64,000 nt of DNA, from contig NC_092611.1 of assembly GCF_047663525.1 (NCBI RefSeq), positions 6,423,001 to 6,487,000 of the forward strand, given 5' to 3'. Both the position numbers and the translations under genes were made by a program. Source of the stretch: Anas platyrhynchos (taxonomy: Eukaryota > Chordata > Aves > Anseriformes > Anatidae). Below are positions 12,201-22,724 of the stretch, in pieces (the stretch's first letter is position 1; the number at the start of each line of letters is the position of its first letter). The notes below the pieces were generated by a model. That model worked only from the letters and a program-made list of their open reading frames with translations, was not told the DNA's origin and ran no database searches.

Positions 12201-14607
12201 GGGATAATGAACTAATTAAATTGAACTGCCACTTTCCCCCACCTGACTTCTCCTGCTTGTCTTTGTTTCCAGTATGGCTGCATACAATTCCTCGTTATCT
12301 GGGTTACATCCTCCCCCCTCAGTTTTATTTTCAAGGGCTTGATTAAAGGGGATGTCAGCAATCTATCCATTTCAGACAGCCCAGCAGATTACCTTTAAAC
12401 GGTCTTTATTTGATTGAATTAGAGAGCTTTCATTTCTGCTATGACTTATTCTCATCCCTTCTCCATCTCCTATGCACTTGTGATCATCTCCTTGGTAGGA
12501 CTAGCTGTGCCACAGCTTTCCCTCCAATCTGACCACGTGCAATACTTCTTATCACTAAATAATCAGCTCTTACTGATCTAAAAGAGACAAGTTCCTTCTC
12601 AATGTTCTGAGGATTTACCTGCTCCAGTCTCTGGAAAACCCCAGAGCTGAAATTCCCCCAAATTAGGGAAGGAGCTATGATGAAGGATGCACCCACAGAT
12701 ACATGCAAGTACTATTTCTGCAGTAAGCTCACTCCTAAGGTTGCATTCCTCCTTACGGCATGCTTTTAGCTCTTCAGCTATAGCTACTAACCTGTTCTCT
12801 CTTCCTACAGCATCTTAGGCCATCAATAACCTTAAACCTTTACCCTCATGCTGTTTCCCTTGTGAGCTGTCTCTAAAACTTCACAGCCAGGGTAGGGTTG
12901 GTGCCCTCATCCTACAGCTGGGCAACTAATGGGGAGCCACCTCAGCACTTTTCTTAATTCCTCCCACAAACTGGAAATGGGTTATTGAACAGGGGCGTGC
13001 TCAGGCAACTTCTGTGTTGATAGGAAGGAGAAGTGGTAAACGGGAGCTGAGCCAGTGTTTGGTGGTTCTTCAGTATCCCCAGCTCACACTGTGCCAAATC
13101 TGTGATGGGTGCAGATTTAGTGGTTTTATAGTGGGTTTTGTAGGGAAAACAGAGCTGGGAATCTGATCCCGGCTCTCTGATTTACTGGGATCTTGATGCA
13201 AGTCTCAAGGTTTGAGCTATTCTTGCTCTAACAGGGACAAGAAATTCCCAAACAAAAGTGAGAACAGGAGTGTGGGGAGGTGAAGGGGGAGGAAATAATT
13301 AAAAAAGCATAAAAAAAATAAAAAATCACCCTGATCTGTGGTGTGTCATAGCAGGGAGATTTCGTGGCGGTGAGATTACACCTTCAAAGCACCATATGAC
13401 TGGCTTTATTTTTGCTTCAGAGAAGCTGGGAGGATTTCCAAATTTGGATTTAGAGGATTACTGTCCTTTTGCTGACAGTAAAATCCCCCACCCTGGGGAG
13501 GACGAGGTGAGACCTCCCAGGATGGATTAGGCAGCGCCTGCCTTGTTCGTACCCAGGCGAGTGGTCCTCTGGTGCAGCCCGAGGAGCTGCAGCGATGCGG
13601 AGGTGAAGGCGTAAAGAAAAGAGGCTGCTCCCAACCACAGCCTCCTCCAGCCTGTTGGAGCTGGGCAGGCTGGTGCCTGGTGCCTGAGCACAAATAGACC
13701 CCAAAATCGAATGGAGATGAAAAAGCAACCCCAAAGCGACCCAGAACTTACTGTCCGCTCTCGCTCGTTACGTCTACGAAGACCTTGATCCTCATTCTGG
13801 GAGCAGGGGTGGGCAAGACACCGCAAGAGAGAGAGGTTACCGCTGCGCTCCGGGGCCGGCCCCGCTGCAGGCACTTACCTAGGGAGGTTTTTGCTACAGC
13901 AGGGGAACTACAGGGCTCCTTCCAGCACGGGAAAGCCAGGGGGCACGGGGGTAGAGGCAAACTGAACCAGCCCACCACGCGCCTTCCTCTCAGGCTGCTC
14001 TGCCCCACTGTCACCCACCTGGTGGCACTGATGTTCCTGGTCTGCAAGGGGACTTCTTTAAAAGTCGTTTTCCTCCCGCTCACCCCCCTGCATAGAGCTA
14101 TTTCCTTCCAAGGGAATTCCCAAGGTTTCAATTCCCTTGCCACTTATTCTCTCCTCCAACCCAGCCCTCTCCATCCCCAAGCTGCTGTTTCTGTGAGCAT
14201 CCTCTGGTGACCCCGGAGGGATTTGGGGTGCTGCAGAGCACTCCAGTACCCCCTCTACTTTGGATAGGGAACTGGTGGCTTTAATCCCTGAGAAAGGGGT
14301 AGGATTATAGGGTAAGGGGGTGGGAGAAGACCTTGAGGACACCAGTTTTCTCTTCAAATGCCATTCTGCTTCACAGTGTCACTGGTAAATAGAGAGGCCC
14401 CAGGACCACCACTGGTGGGTTTGAATGTGAACCGAGTCCTAAGCAGTCCCTGCTGTGGGACCTGAGCCTAAAGGGCCTGGGTGACACTCCGAGTGGAACA
14501 AACAGGGAACAAATGAGCGGGTCTGATTGCTGGTTTTGAGAAGGAGAGCACCAAAGGAAAAATCTCCCTCCCTCTCTCAAGCACTCCAACATGCCATCTG
14601 CATCAGC
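9271..14607 (-). other. NECTIN1: Stretch between exon B4 and exon C; intronic if exon C is used
   Basis: 5.3 kb without a supported exon. It includes a MIR-like SINE remnant (13153-13222), an AT-rich patch (12170-12240) and simple A/T tracts near 13300-13325. For transcripts using exon C it is the 3' part of a 10.6 kb intron starting at 19822. No gene is seen. Confidence 0.65.
13153..13222 (+). mobile_element. MIR-like SINE remnant
   Basis: The run gctgggaatctgatcccgg, then ctctctgatttactggg, then gcaagtctcaaggtttgagc, resembles the MIR core in forward orientation (gggttcgaatcccggctc, ccacttactagc, gggcaagt, cctctgagc). Similarity is partial and by memory; an RNA-polymerase III B-box-like part is recognisable only as tctgatcccgg. 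Confidence 0.4.
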
Positions 14608-15335
14608 CCCGTGCAACGCAAGCTCTTTATTTTGCATACGCAGTCCCTCCCTGGCTGCCTCGCGTTCACTTTCAGATGCAGGAACCTTTCCGTGTTCCCA
14701 TATTCTCTCACATACTCTCCCACCTTGTTCTTTCACACATGCACATATGCTCCCTCTTATCTATAGTCTCTTCCACGCACACAAACCCATTTTTCCCCCC
14801 CTCCTTCTTTCAGTCCCATTCTCTCCCTCCCCTTCTTGTACTGGGTAGCTTGGGAGGGCCTGTTTAACATCTCCCCAAAGTTTTGTCCTCAGCCTCTGCA
14901 CGTCCTAGTGATGCTGCTTTGCTTTGCAAAAAAAATGCCCCCAGACAAGCTGTGCCTTTCAAACCCACCTCATTCCTCCCTGTGCCTCCAGCCCAGCTGG
15001 CTGCAGAGGGGCTGCTTGGGTCAGAAACCACCCCATTAACACTTCCCCCACCCCATGCCTCTCATCGCTGCAGAAAGCAAAGGAAAACGCTGCAGAGAGC
15101 ATGCACAGAAGGCAAGGAGATCCCTGCCAGCCCCCCCCCGGCACGAGGGGAGCAGAGGGGCAGCATCGCGTGCAGGGCTATGGGGTGGGTAGGATGGGGC
15201 CGGGGGGCTGCTGAATGGGGAGGGCAGGAGGTGCAGGGCAAGCACTGGCTGCAGAGGAGCAGGGGGAGGAAGGCAGAGTGCGATCGTGTACCTTGAGGCC
15301 AGAATCTGAGGGGAAAGGGCCTAGAGTGACATGCG
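14608..15335 (-). other. NECTIN1: 3' untranslated region of exon B4
   Basis: About 0.7 kb from the stop to just past an AATAAA on the minus strand. The plus-strand text is G-rich near 15180-15210 and 15530-15680. The end is inferred from the signal only. Confidence 0.5.
14626..14631 (-). terminator. NECTIN1: Probable polyadenylation signal AATAAA (exon B4)
   Basis: AATAAA on the minus strand in the context gcaaAATAAAgagctt, about 700 nt after the stop. GU-rich sequence (gcgttgcacgggg and tgttggagtg on the minus strand) follows, as expected downstream of a cleavage site. Further AATAAA copies lie near 13404 and 12406. Confidence 0.55.
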
Positions 15336-15476
15336 CTAGCGTAAGTTGGGCTGGATGGTTGCGTACTCGACTAGGTCTCCGCCAGCATGGATGGAGCTCC
15401 GAGGGCTGGGTGACGAGGCCAGAGCGGACGTGTCCAGCTCTGCATAGTGGACATCACAGTCCTTGTTGCCAGAGTT
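15336..15476 (-). CDS. NECTIN1: Nectin-1 terminal exon B4: tail with two ITIM-like motifs
   Basis: This terminal exon is entered in phase 0 and encodes 46 residues and a stop. It begins NSGNKDCDVHYAELDTS and ends DLVEYATIQPNLR. Both VHYAEL and VEYATI fit the ITIM consensus [I/V/L/S]-x-Y-x-x-[L/V/I], which recruits SHP phosphatases once phosphorylated. A serine-rich spacer (SSPSPRSS) lies between them. The tail lacks a nectin-type C-terminal PDZ motif, so this isoform would not bind afadin in the usual way. The acceptor is tctctccag. With exons 2-5 and B1-B3 the frame closes at 470 residues excluding the signal exon. The exon is convincing by acceptor, phase and sequence coherence; the inhibitory-signalling role is inferred from motif pattern. 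Confidence 0.85.
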   Translation of the reverse strand, partial: NSGNKDCDVHYAELDTSALASSPSPRSSIHAGGDLVEYATIQPNLR

Positions 15477-18400
15477 CTGGAGAGAAGAGAGCAGCAAGGC
15501 GGTGGGGACACAGGAGGAGAGGATTTGGGGGTCAGGAGGGGGGGGGTGAGGACACGGGAGCCGAGCCAAAGGGAGCGAGTGAATGAGGTGGGAGAGGGGG
15601 GTGTGTAATGGGACGGGGAGAAAGAAGAGAAGGGTGAAGGGGGGAGGAAGAAAAAAGAGTTAGAAAGAGGGAGGGAGGGATGTAATGAACAATCAGTCAG
15701 GTAAAATCCCAAATCAAACCACAGGCCCCCCTGGCATTGCTCCCCAGAGCTGCCGGTGAGCAGAGCTCTGAGCCCCCCTGCCCTGCACCTGCTCCGATCT
15801 CCCCCTCACCCCCTCTGGGACCAGCACCTTCCTCACCCGGGGCTGGTTCAGTGATTTCAAGCCTTACAGGCTACCTGAGCTGGCACTTGACCCAGGAATT
15901 TGGGGTGATGATGATGGGGAAGGATTGAGTGTGGGGTGTCAGGCGGGAGATGCCTGCAGGGAGTGGGTCCAGAGCCATGGCACCAAGGGTGGGGGGAGGC
16001 TGCAGGCACATTGCTGTAGGAAAATGCTACGGCTTAGCCAGTGCTGCTGTTTTTTATTTTTTTTTTTTTGCCCAAGTGTGGGGGCTGTAATGGTCTTTTT
16101 TACATGCTGTGTTTTTGCACAAGGCTTTACTGCACATTATGCTGCTGCGGATTAACTCTGCAGCGTGATTTTGTCATTGTGGTAATGTAATAGATGCTAA
16201 AAGCATCCTTCTTTTGGCATGAAAATATTTACGGGCTTTTCCTTTCTAAGCAGGCTTATCAGCAAGAACTGCATGAATGGAATATTACCCAATTTGTCTG
16301 ATCACTCCTATCCAGACATCCTTCATGCTTTGCAAACGGCAATGGCCAGAGGACCTTGGGAAGCAGCAGGACCTGGAGCCCTCAGTGCTCCATAGGGGAA
16401 AACAGCCACCAGCACGAGGAAAGGTGCATTTTTGGGACAGCCCTGATGTCAGTAGCCAAGGTGTGAGGGGTACCCTGGCTCCTTCCCCCGTGGAGTTGCT
16501 TTAATTTCCATGCTAGCATTCAGCAAACATCTGCTGAGCCTCTCTGAGAGGAGAGACCTTGCTCTTCCACATGAAATAGCTTTCACATTTCCCCAGCCTT
16601 TTTCCAAAAAGGCCACATCGCGCAGAAATTATGCAAAAGGTGTTGAATCCAAAAACGTTTCCCTTCCTTTGGTTTGGAGCTGTCCTCAGCCACGCAGCAG
16701 CTGTGGCAGAGCCATTCTCAGGAGTTTATGGCCCTGTAACGATGTGGTTTAATGCCTCTTGCTGGAAGGGGCTGTTTGGGGATGATCAGCTCTGGCCATT
16801 GCAGATTAAATATCCATGGATGTTGAAGAGGATGAGTGGTGCCAACTCCATTCTCAAACCTAAATCTATGCCCTGCAGAACTGTCCCCTTGGTCGTTGTG
16901 TCTCAGCACCCTCTCCAACCCCAGGGAAGGGCAGACCAAGCCTTTATCTCCTTCTCCAAACTAGTGCTGCCTTCCCCTGGTGGTGATATCTCTGTGGAGT
17001 TCCCCTGCTCTCTGCCACTCCTGGGCTTGCTCCTGCTCCCTGCTGCTTGTTTGGAACAAAATTTATTACAATATCAATAATGTGACTTGTATACAAGGTC
17101 TAGCACTGCTACATGCAAGCGCTCTGTGTAAATCATCAGCATCGGCACCCTGGTAATTGCCCTGTAAACCGAGAGGAATTATTTTGCTGTCTGCAGCAAT
17201 GAAACTTTCCTTTCTGCTCCGCAAATGGGTATCGCTGACACTTACACTAATCACACCACAGCTCCCACATGCGCTCGTGCTTCCACCCCTCACGCTCCTC
17301 CTCGCTGCCAAGCACGCAGCGTTTGCATGGCGCAGGCACTGCTGGGCACGCCTCTGCTTTTGCACACCCACTTTATTTAACACACCCACTGATGTGCATG
17401 GATGCCACCGCTCACAGACACACGTCCTGCTGGTAGGTGTCACCTGAAGCGCACACACATCCACCCCATTCACTCCTGCTTGGATGCCCTCGCATCAACC
17501 AAAGCTTTTGCCCCACGAGGGCTTGGAGACAAACGCTGCAGGCAGCCTCTTGCACACATCTGTGCCCTTAATTGGCCCCTGCGCTGTCCTTGAGTGTCTG
17601 TGCACTCAGCTTTATGTTCATGGTATCTTTCCCACAGCTTAAAACGCCCAAGCACCCCTGTTCACTTGAAGCCCCTGTCCCTGCAGATGTGCTTCAGCTT
17701 TTTACCTTGCCTGGGTCCTGCTGGCACACACCCACATGCTGTACCCGCACTTGGGGCTGCTCCCTCCCCACCTCTCCAATGTTTTCTCCTCCTGGCACCT
17801 CTCCCACTCCCCCCACCCTCCCTCTTTGCCATCTCTCATTGGTTTCTGACTCCCATTCTCGTGCCATGAAATTGTCGACCCCAGGCAGTGGCTCTCACAC
17901 AGCCTGGCGATGAAGCCGGCTTATCCCAAATGAGGAGGGTTTGCCCAATCCATTTAAAGCCAAATGCGCCTGCTCCGTTTTCCTGCAGAATCGCTTCCCT
18001 TCAAAAAGGAAAATGGGGTGTCTGTGAGCGGTCCTGCAGGGAGGGGGGCAGGAGCTGGCTCCTCTGCAAAGCACGGCTGGGCAGCGTGATGCGCACCTGG
18101 CCCTGGCTGCGTTATCCGAGCAGGATCCAGCACATCCAGCCCGTGCTGGCAGCAAAGGGACACCCTCCCTCCCCTTGCCAGCCACAAACCCGCACAGCCT
18201 GCTGCCTGCCCAGCGGATACGGCGATTTAGCAAGAAGCAGGAGCAAGCCTCATCTCGCTCCTGCAGCACGAAGCCACAGCGCGGTGCGCACGTGTGATGG
18301 GAGCCCAGTGGCACCAGCACAGCCAGCAGGACAGGGGACACGGCCAACCCACAGATCAGTGCCAAGAGCGGTCACAGCTGCAGCAGCAATGGCCGAGACA

Positions 18401-19822
18401 CCCGGACCCCATCCCCAGCGCAGAGGGACTTTTATCACGGGACAGAGGAAGCCAGGGCTGCGCAGCTCGTCGCCACTTGGCTCGAGGCACAGCGAAGGAG
18501 CAGCGAGTGCCAAGCATGGGATGTGGAGATGCATCTTCTCAGACCAGGATTGAGAGCAGCAAACTCTGTTCCCATGGTTACTGAGCAGCTACCCATCAGG
18601 CCCCATCTCACATCACTAACTCTGCCACTTAATTAACCGACTGCTCGTTATTTCCCGAAACGAGCTCCTCCATCCTCCTGCTTGCCTGAAACTCAGCTCT
18701 CAGATGCTCTCCACAGAGCAGCCCGTCTGGCTCTAGTGCCCTGTTTCATTTAAACCTCATCTGCCACTCAGCGAGGGTTGGAAAGGGCTGGAGACAAGCC
18801 CCGGGACTGCGGGAGGGCTCCAAGGGGAAGTTTTTCTTTGGGGACACCAGCCACTTCCAGCTCGGGTGAAGTAAATAAGATCACATCGGCACAGAGCCGC
18901 GTCTGAGCCCTTTTATCGCTGAGCCCTCGGCGCCTGCCTTGCTGCAGACTTCTGCTAGCGAAAGGTCACTGGGCCCCATCCTTCCATTATCCGCACAGGA
19001 ATGCGCATCGAGGGGTCATTTCGGGATGAGCCGGAGGGAAGGGAATAATTAGCCGCGTTCATAAAATATTACTCAGTATTGGCTGGTATTTCTGCTGCCC
19101 CCTCAAACAAACGGGCTCACACTGCAGGGGTGCAGAGGCTCACGCGCAGGACCCTGAGCCCTGCCTTGTTGTCCCAGGCCTGCTGGGAGGAAAGTTTTTG
19201 GTTTTCCCTTCGTGGAAGGACTCCAGAGCTACCTGTGCTCCGTCTCCTCTGCCTTTGCCCTTCTGTACTCAACCTTTTCTCCAGCAGCCTCCCTCCTTGA
19301 CGAGCAGCCCTTCCCGCTAGCAGCTCTCCCTGACCCTTAATCTCCCTGCTGCTGCTGCCTCACATTAGCATCCCTTTCTCTGCGAGGCTGAACAAATCCA
19401 CACAAAACAAGGGGGTTTAAAGAACTTGTCGATTGAGTCAAACTCTGGCACACTCTGCCCGGCAGATAATTGCTTGGAGGAGCTGCTGCTTTCGGCTGCA
19501 GGCACTCGCGGGGCTCAGCTGCAGGAGGTGACCGGGGTGGGACAGGGGGTTTAACTCTACAGAGGAGGTCCTCTGACGGAGATTTGGAAGAAGAAAGGTG
19601 TTTCAGTGGGGAATGACCCCTAAAACCCCAGCTGGAGGACCTGTGGAAGCCAAGAGGCAGGTGCTGAAGCAGGGCCACCAGTCTGTGCTCTGGGATGGGA
19701 TGCTCCTTGCTCTGAAGGCTGCTGGTGCACCCGCTGGCTTTTGGGGTTTTTGGTTTCGTGGGGTGAGGGATCTTGGGGGAAAGCAGTGAGGCCGGGGCTG
19801 AGGATGCCTCCTGTCTCCTTAC
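15477..19822 (-). other. NECTIN1: NECTIN1 intron between exons B3 and B4
   Basis: 4.3 kb with a gtaagg donor and a ttctctccag acceptor. Open frames on both strands at 17.9-18.5 kb lie in GC-rich sequence without a domain. An AT-rich patch occurs at 16130-16270. No gene is seen. Confidence 0.8.
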
Positions 19823-19933
19823 CAGCTTGTCGGTGTAGGGAGAGGGCTCGCTGGCTGCCATGTCGTAGTACGGAGGCTGCAGGGGGAGCTTCTGGATTTC
19901 CTCCTCGTGCTTCATGTTGTCCAGGTGAACAAC
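19823..19933 (-). CDS. NECTIN1: Nectin-1 alternative exon B3: cytoplasmic cassette with PPYY/YYDM
   Basis: This exon of 111 nt (37 codons) is phase 0 at both ends, so it can be included or skipped without a frame change. It reads VVHLDNMKHEEEIQK, LPLQPPYYDM, then ASEPSPYTDKL. PPYY fits the WW-domain ligand PPxY, and YYDM fits the YxxM pattern bound by PI3-kinase SH2 domains when phosphorylated. The acceptor is ctgttacag and the donor is CTG|gtaaggag. From memory, the human short transmembrane form (458 residues) is closer in length to a form lacking this cassette (about 460) than to one including it (about 498), so it may be alternatively spliced. That comparison is unverified. Confidence 0.85.
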
Positions 19934-20300
19934 CTGTAACAGGAGGGAGAAGAGGGGTGAGGGGAGCAAGTACAGTCCTTCTGTCACAGCCTGGGACACC
20001 ACACGGTGCCGCCATGAAGGGCAGTGCCTCTTACCTTCTCCCTGGCCATATTATTTGCCTCCTGTTCTTATTTCATTCTCACATTCCTCTTCTCATCACC
20101 ACCACTCACGCCATACAAAAAAAAGTGAGGATGCTCAAAAGCCCTCACACCTAAGAGCCCGTCTGAACACCAGCTCGTTCTGAATTCAATCCCTCCTGAA
20201 GGGAGCAAGCAGGATCCAAAGCACCCCTTTCCGTTTGCACTTTGGGCTCATGTTTTCCCTGCCAGGGGAAGGGGCTCGCCGCGAGGCTGGGGAGCCGTAC
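19934..20300 (-). other. NECTIN1: NECTIN1 intron between exons B2 and B3
   Basis: 367 nt, with donor gtacgg and acceptor ctcctgttacag. Nothing else is seen. Confidence 0.85.
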
Positions 20301-20388
20301 CTGGATGTCTTCTGCAGTCAGGTGGCTTTTCAGCTCCTGTTTCCTCTTCGGTGGAGGGGCAGGCTTGTGGGATGGAGGCAAGTCAATT
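20301..20388 (-). CDS. NECTIN1: Nectin-1 alternative exon B2: proline-rich cytoplasmic segment
   Basis: This exon of 88 nt enters in phase 2 (CT|A gives Leu) and leaves in phase 0. It reads IDLPPSHKPAPPPKRKQE, then LKSHLTAEDIQ. The proline-basic segment fits the class II SH3-ligand pattern P-x-x-P-x-K. The acceptor is ctttacctgcag and the donor is CAG|gtacgg. It follows the second transmembrane exon directly and lies in the cytoplasm. Because it ends in phase 0 it can be joined to any of the exons at 19933, 15476 or 9270 without a frame change. The function of the SH3-like motif is inferred from pattern only. Confidence 0.85.
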
Positions 20389-21648
20389 CTGCAGGTAAAG
20401 AAGTGGCTGGTGGTTAGAGGGCAGGAGGAAGGGGTCTCGTACACCAGGACAGGCTGGATCCTGCGTGCACTAAGGGTCTGGTTGTGTTTGTCTGCCAATG
20501 CAGTCACTTGTTCCTCTCCTGGGGCACCACAGAGCACCCAGCAGTGGTAATGGGTAATTAGCAGGAGGTAATATCACACCCACGGCAAGCTCGGGAGCTG
20601 CTCTGGAGCCCTAGCCCCTGCCCCAGGCTTTCCATTAGGGGATTGAATCTTCCTCCTCCATGCCAAAGGGGTTTTGTCCCCGACCCCCCATCAGGGGATC
20701 AGCTCCTGTCCCAGGGCACAGGGCTTGGCAGCCGTTGTAATCCCAGCCCGGAGCCTGTCTCTCTGCATTCTGTTCGTGCGCGCAGATGTGTCTAATCCTG
20801 TTACAAAACTTATTAAAACTCCGATCTGCTAATTAGCCGGCTTCCCCTCTCCAAAATTCACCAGATCTTCTGATAGGGATGGGCGGCTTCCCTGGGCAGC
20901 CTAACAGCTTGCAGCATGGGACCCGAATTTATGGGTGAGAGGAGGAGTAAAATGGGTCCCAGAGGCTCTGCAAAACACGGACTTGATGGCTCGAAAGAAA
21001 AGAAAAGCTATTAACTTTCCGAGGCTTTGGAGCAGACCCCACAATAGAGGCAGCACCTCTGCAGTCCAGGGCACCGTTGTGTTTCTATTCTCAGCTAAAG
21101 TGGCTGTTCCCTGTTCCTTCCTGGAGGGCCATTGTGGGAAGTGGATGGTCTGAATGCATCTCTGTCATGGGGCTGATGCTGTTGATGCAATTTCACCTTG
21201 TGGTGCTGTTTTTTTGTTGTTGTTCGTGTGCCTTTCTGTCTCCCTTCCTGCTTTCCGCGGTTCCCTTCCCTCCCTCCCTCGCTATCCTCCGCTGCCCTCT
21301 CTCAAATGGGATTAAATGGAGCACAAAATGTGGCCGCGTGTAGCAGCGGCGCGCTGGGGAGTGCGGAAGATGAAAGCAACTTGTGGCCTTGGGGCTCTCA
21401 GGGCAAGGTGGGAAGGGAGGGGGTGCCGCAGCGAGGCAGAGCTCTGCGGGGAGAGGACAGGGAGAACATCTCTGCAGAGGGCTCTGTCCGTGCTGCACTT
21501 GGCTCTGAGCTCCACGCCATGCATGGAAAATCCAGGAAAATATATTTCCCTCCTGGCTTTTCTTGCGTGCAGGCAGGGAAAGGACCGGCAGCGCCCTGCG
21601 TCTGCTGCCCCATCCCGCGGCACCCGCGGGCAGCACAGCACTACTCAC
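20389..21648 (-). other. NECTIN1: NECTIN1 intron between exons B1 and B2
   Basis: 1.26 kb with a gtgagt donor and a tttacctgcag acceptor. It holds an AT-rich patch near 20800-20880 and a T/C-rich stretch near 21190-21300. No gene is seen. Confidence 0.8.
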
Positions 21649-21796
21649 AGGTCGTGGTCGGCGTCCGTGCGGTTCTTCTGTTGCCTCCTGTAGACGACGA
21701 ACACGGTGACAGCCACGCCGATGATGAGCACCGCGGCGATGACGCCTCCCATGATCCCAATGATGCCGCCCGGGGCGCCCTGAGGTAGCGGCTTGT
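21649..21796 (-). CDS. NECTIN1: Nectin-1 alternative exon B1: second transmembrane segment
   Basis: This internal exon of 148 nt, phase 1 in and phase 2 out, can be joined to the same donor as module A (G|AC gives Asp). It encodes a short linker DKPLPQGAPGG, a hydrophobic helix (IIGIMGGVIAAVLIIGVAVTV then FVVY) and a stop-transfer/cytoplasmic start RRQQKNRTDADHD. The acceptor is gtgttgcag and the donor is CT|gtgagtag. Nectin-1 in mammals has a shorter transmembrane isoform with a different anchor and tail, and this exon fits that role. No Ig exons lie between this and exon 38283-38824, so a separate nectin gene is unlikely. The helix is rich in small residues with G-x-x-x-G spacing, unlike the helix of module A. 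Confidence 0.88.
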
Positions 21797-22510
21797 CTGC
21801 AACACACAGCGAAGCACAGGGCAGGGGGTTAGAGCCACACGGCTCACCGTGCCTCCAAGGGCTGGCAGCTTCCTAATTCTGCTATTTGCCCTTAAATTGG
21901 GTGGTTATTCCTGGATGTTCCCTTGTTCTGTGCTGGAAGAAGGAAGGGTCAGGGAATAAAGGTGCCCCAAAGCAGCCTCCCATGTTGGGCACTCCTGTGG
22001 GACTCATGCGGACCTGCCACTAGATATTATTTAATTATCTCAAAATTATCTCATTCTGCAGGGCTTGGTCACAGCCTCTTCACTGAAATCCTGTCCCTGT
22101 TGAGATGAAGAAGAGCTTTGCTTTAAATGTAGAGCTTAGAAAAGCTGAGGACCAACGCTCGATTCATTGAGGTGGAGCAGAGGGATGTGCATCAGAGCCT
22201 GGCACCCCTAAACCTTACAAAATGGGTGTCCCGAGTGGAGGATTTGGGGATGAGGGAGGGATGGATCACATCTCGTGCTCCATCTCCTGTCTGGCCCATT
22301 GCTCTGTGGCATGGGACGGCTCCTCGGTGACTACCGTGGACCTCATCCAAAGGAAGCCAATCCCATGGGCCTGACGGGAAACCGCTTTGAAACGTACGAT
22401 AAAAGGATTTAATTTGCTCTACCTTCCAACCTAATTAAACTTGAAAAGTAGCTAATTGGTACTTTGTACTTACAGCGCTGGCAGTGATGAAAGAAGGAGA
22501 TAATTGGAAT

Positions 22511-22724
22511 GGAGGAAGAAGGAGGAGGAGGAGGAGAAGGAAGAGAAATCCAGGGGAAGGAGCAAGACAGGGAAGAAGGAAAAAAGTGCTTTGTAGAACT
22601 TGTCTGTCACACCTAGTTTTTGTGCTTTTCTTGATGGCTACTGGCTGCTCTCAGAGAGTAGATATTGGACTATAGATATTGGATAGAGACAGAGAGAGAG
22701 ATAGAGAGAGTAGATACTGGACCA
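22511..22724. repeat. Purine-rich simple repeats (GGA, then GAGA/GATA)
   Basis: A GGA/GAA-rich tract (22511-22548) is followed after about 105 bp by an imperfect repeat (22654-22724) in which gagagtagatattgg-like units recur three times around an agagagagag core. These are simple-sequence expansions in the long intron. Confidence 0.8.

Noticed and set aside
9052-21796. Possibility that the exons from 21796 down to 9052 form a separate nectin-like gene
   Set aside because: No Ig-domain or signal exons lie between 38283 and 21796, and the first exon needs a phase 1 donor that the NECTIN1 exon at 45510 supplies. Alternative 3' modules of the same gene are simpler.
21193-21807. Long minus-strand frame (204 codons) over exon B1
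   Set aside because: It is in a different frame from the transmembrane exon and is a shadow of it plus intron sequence.
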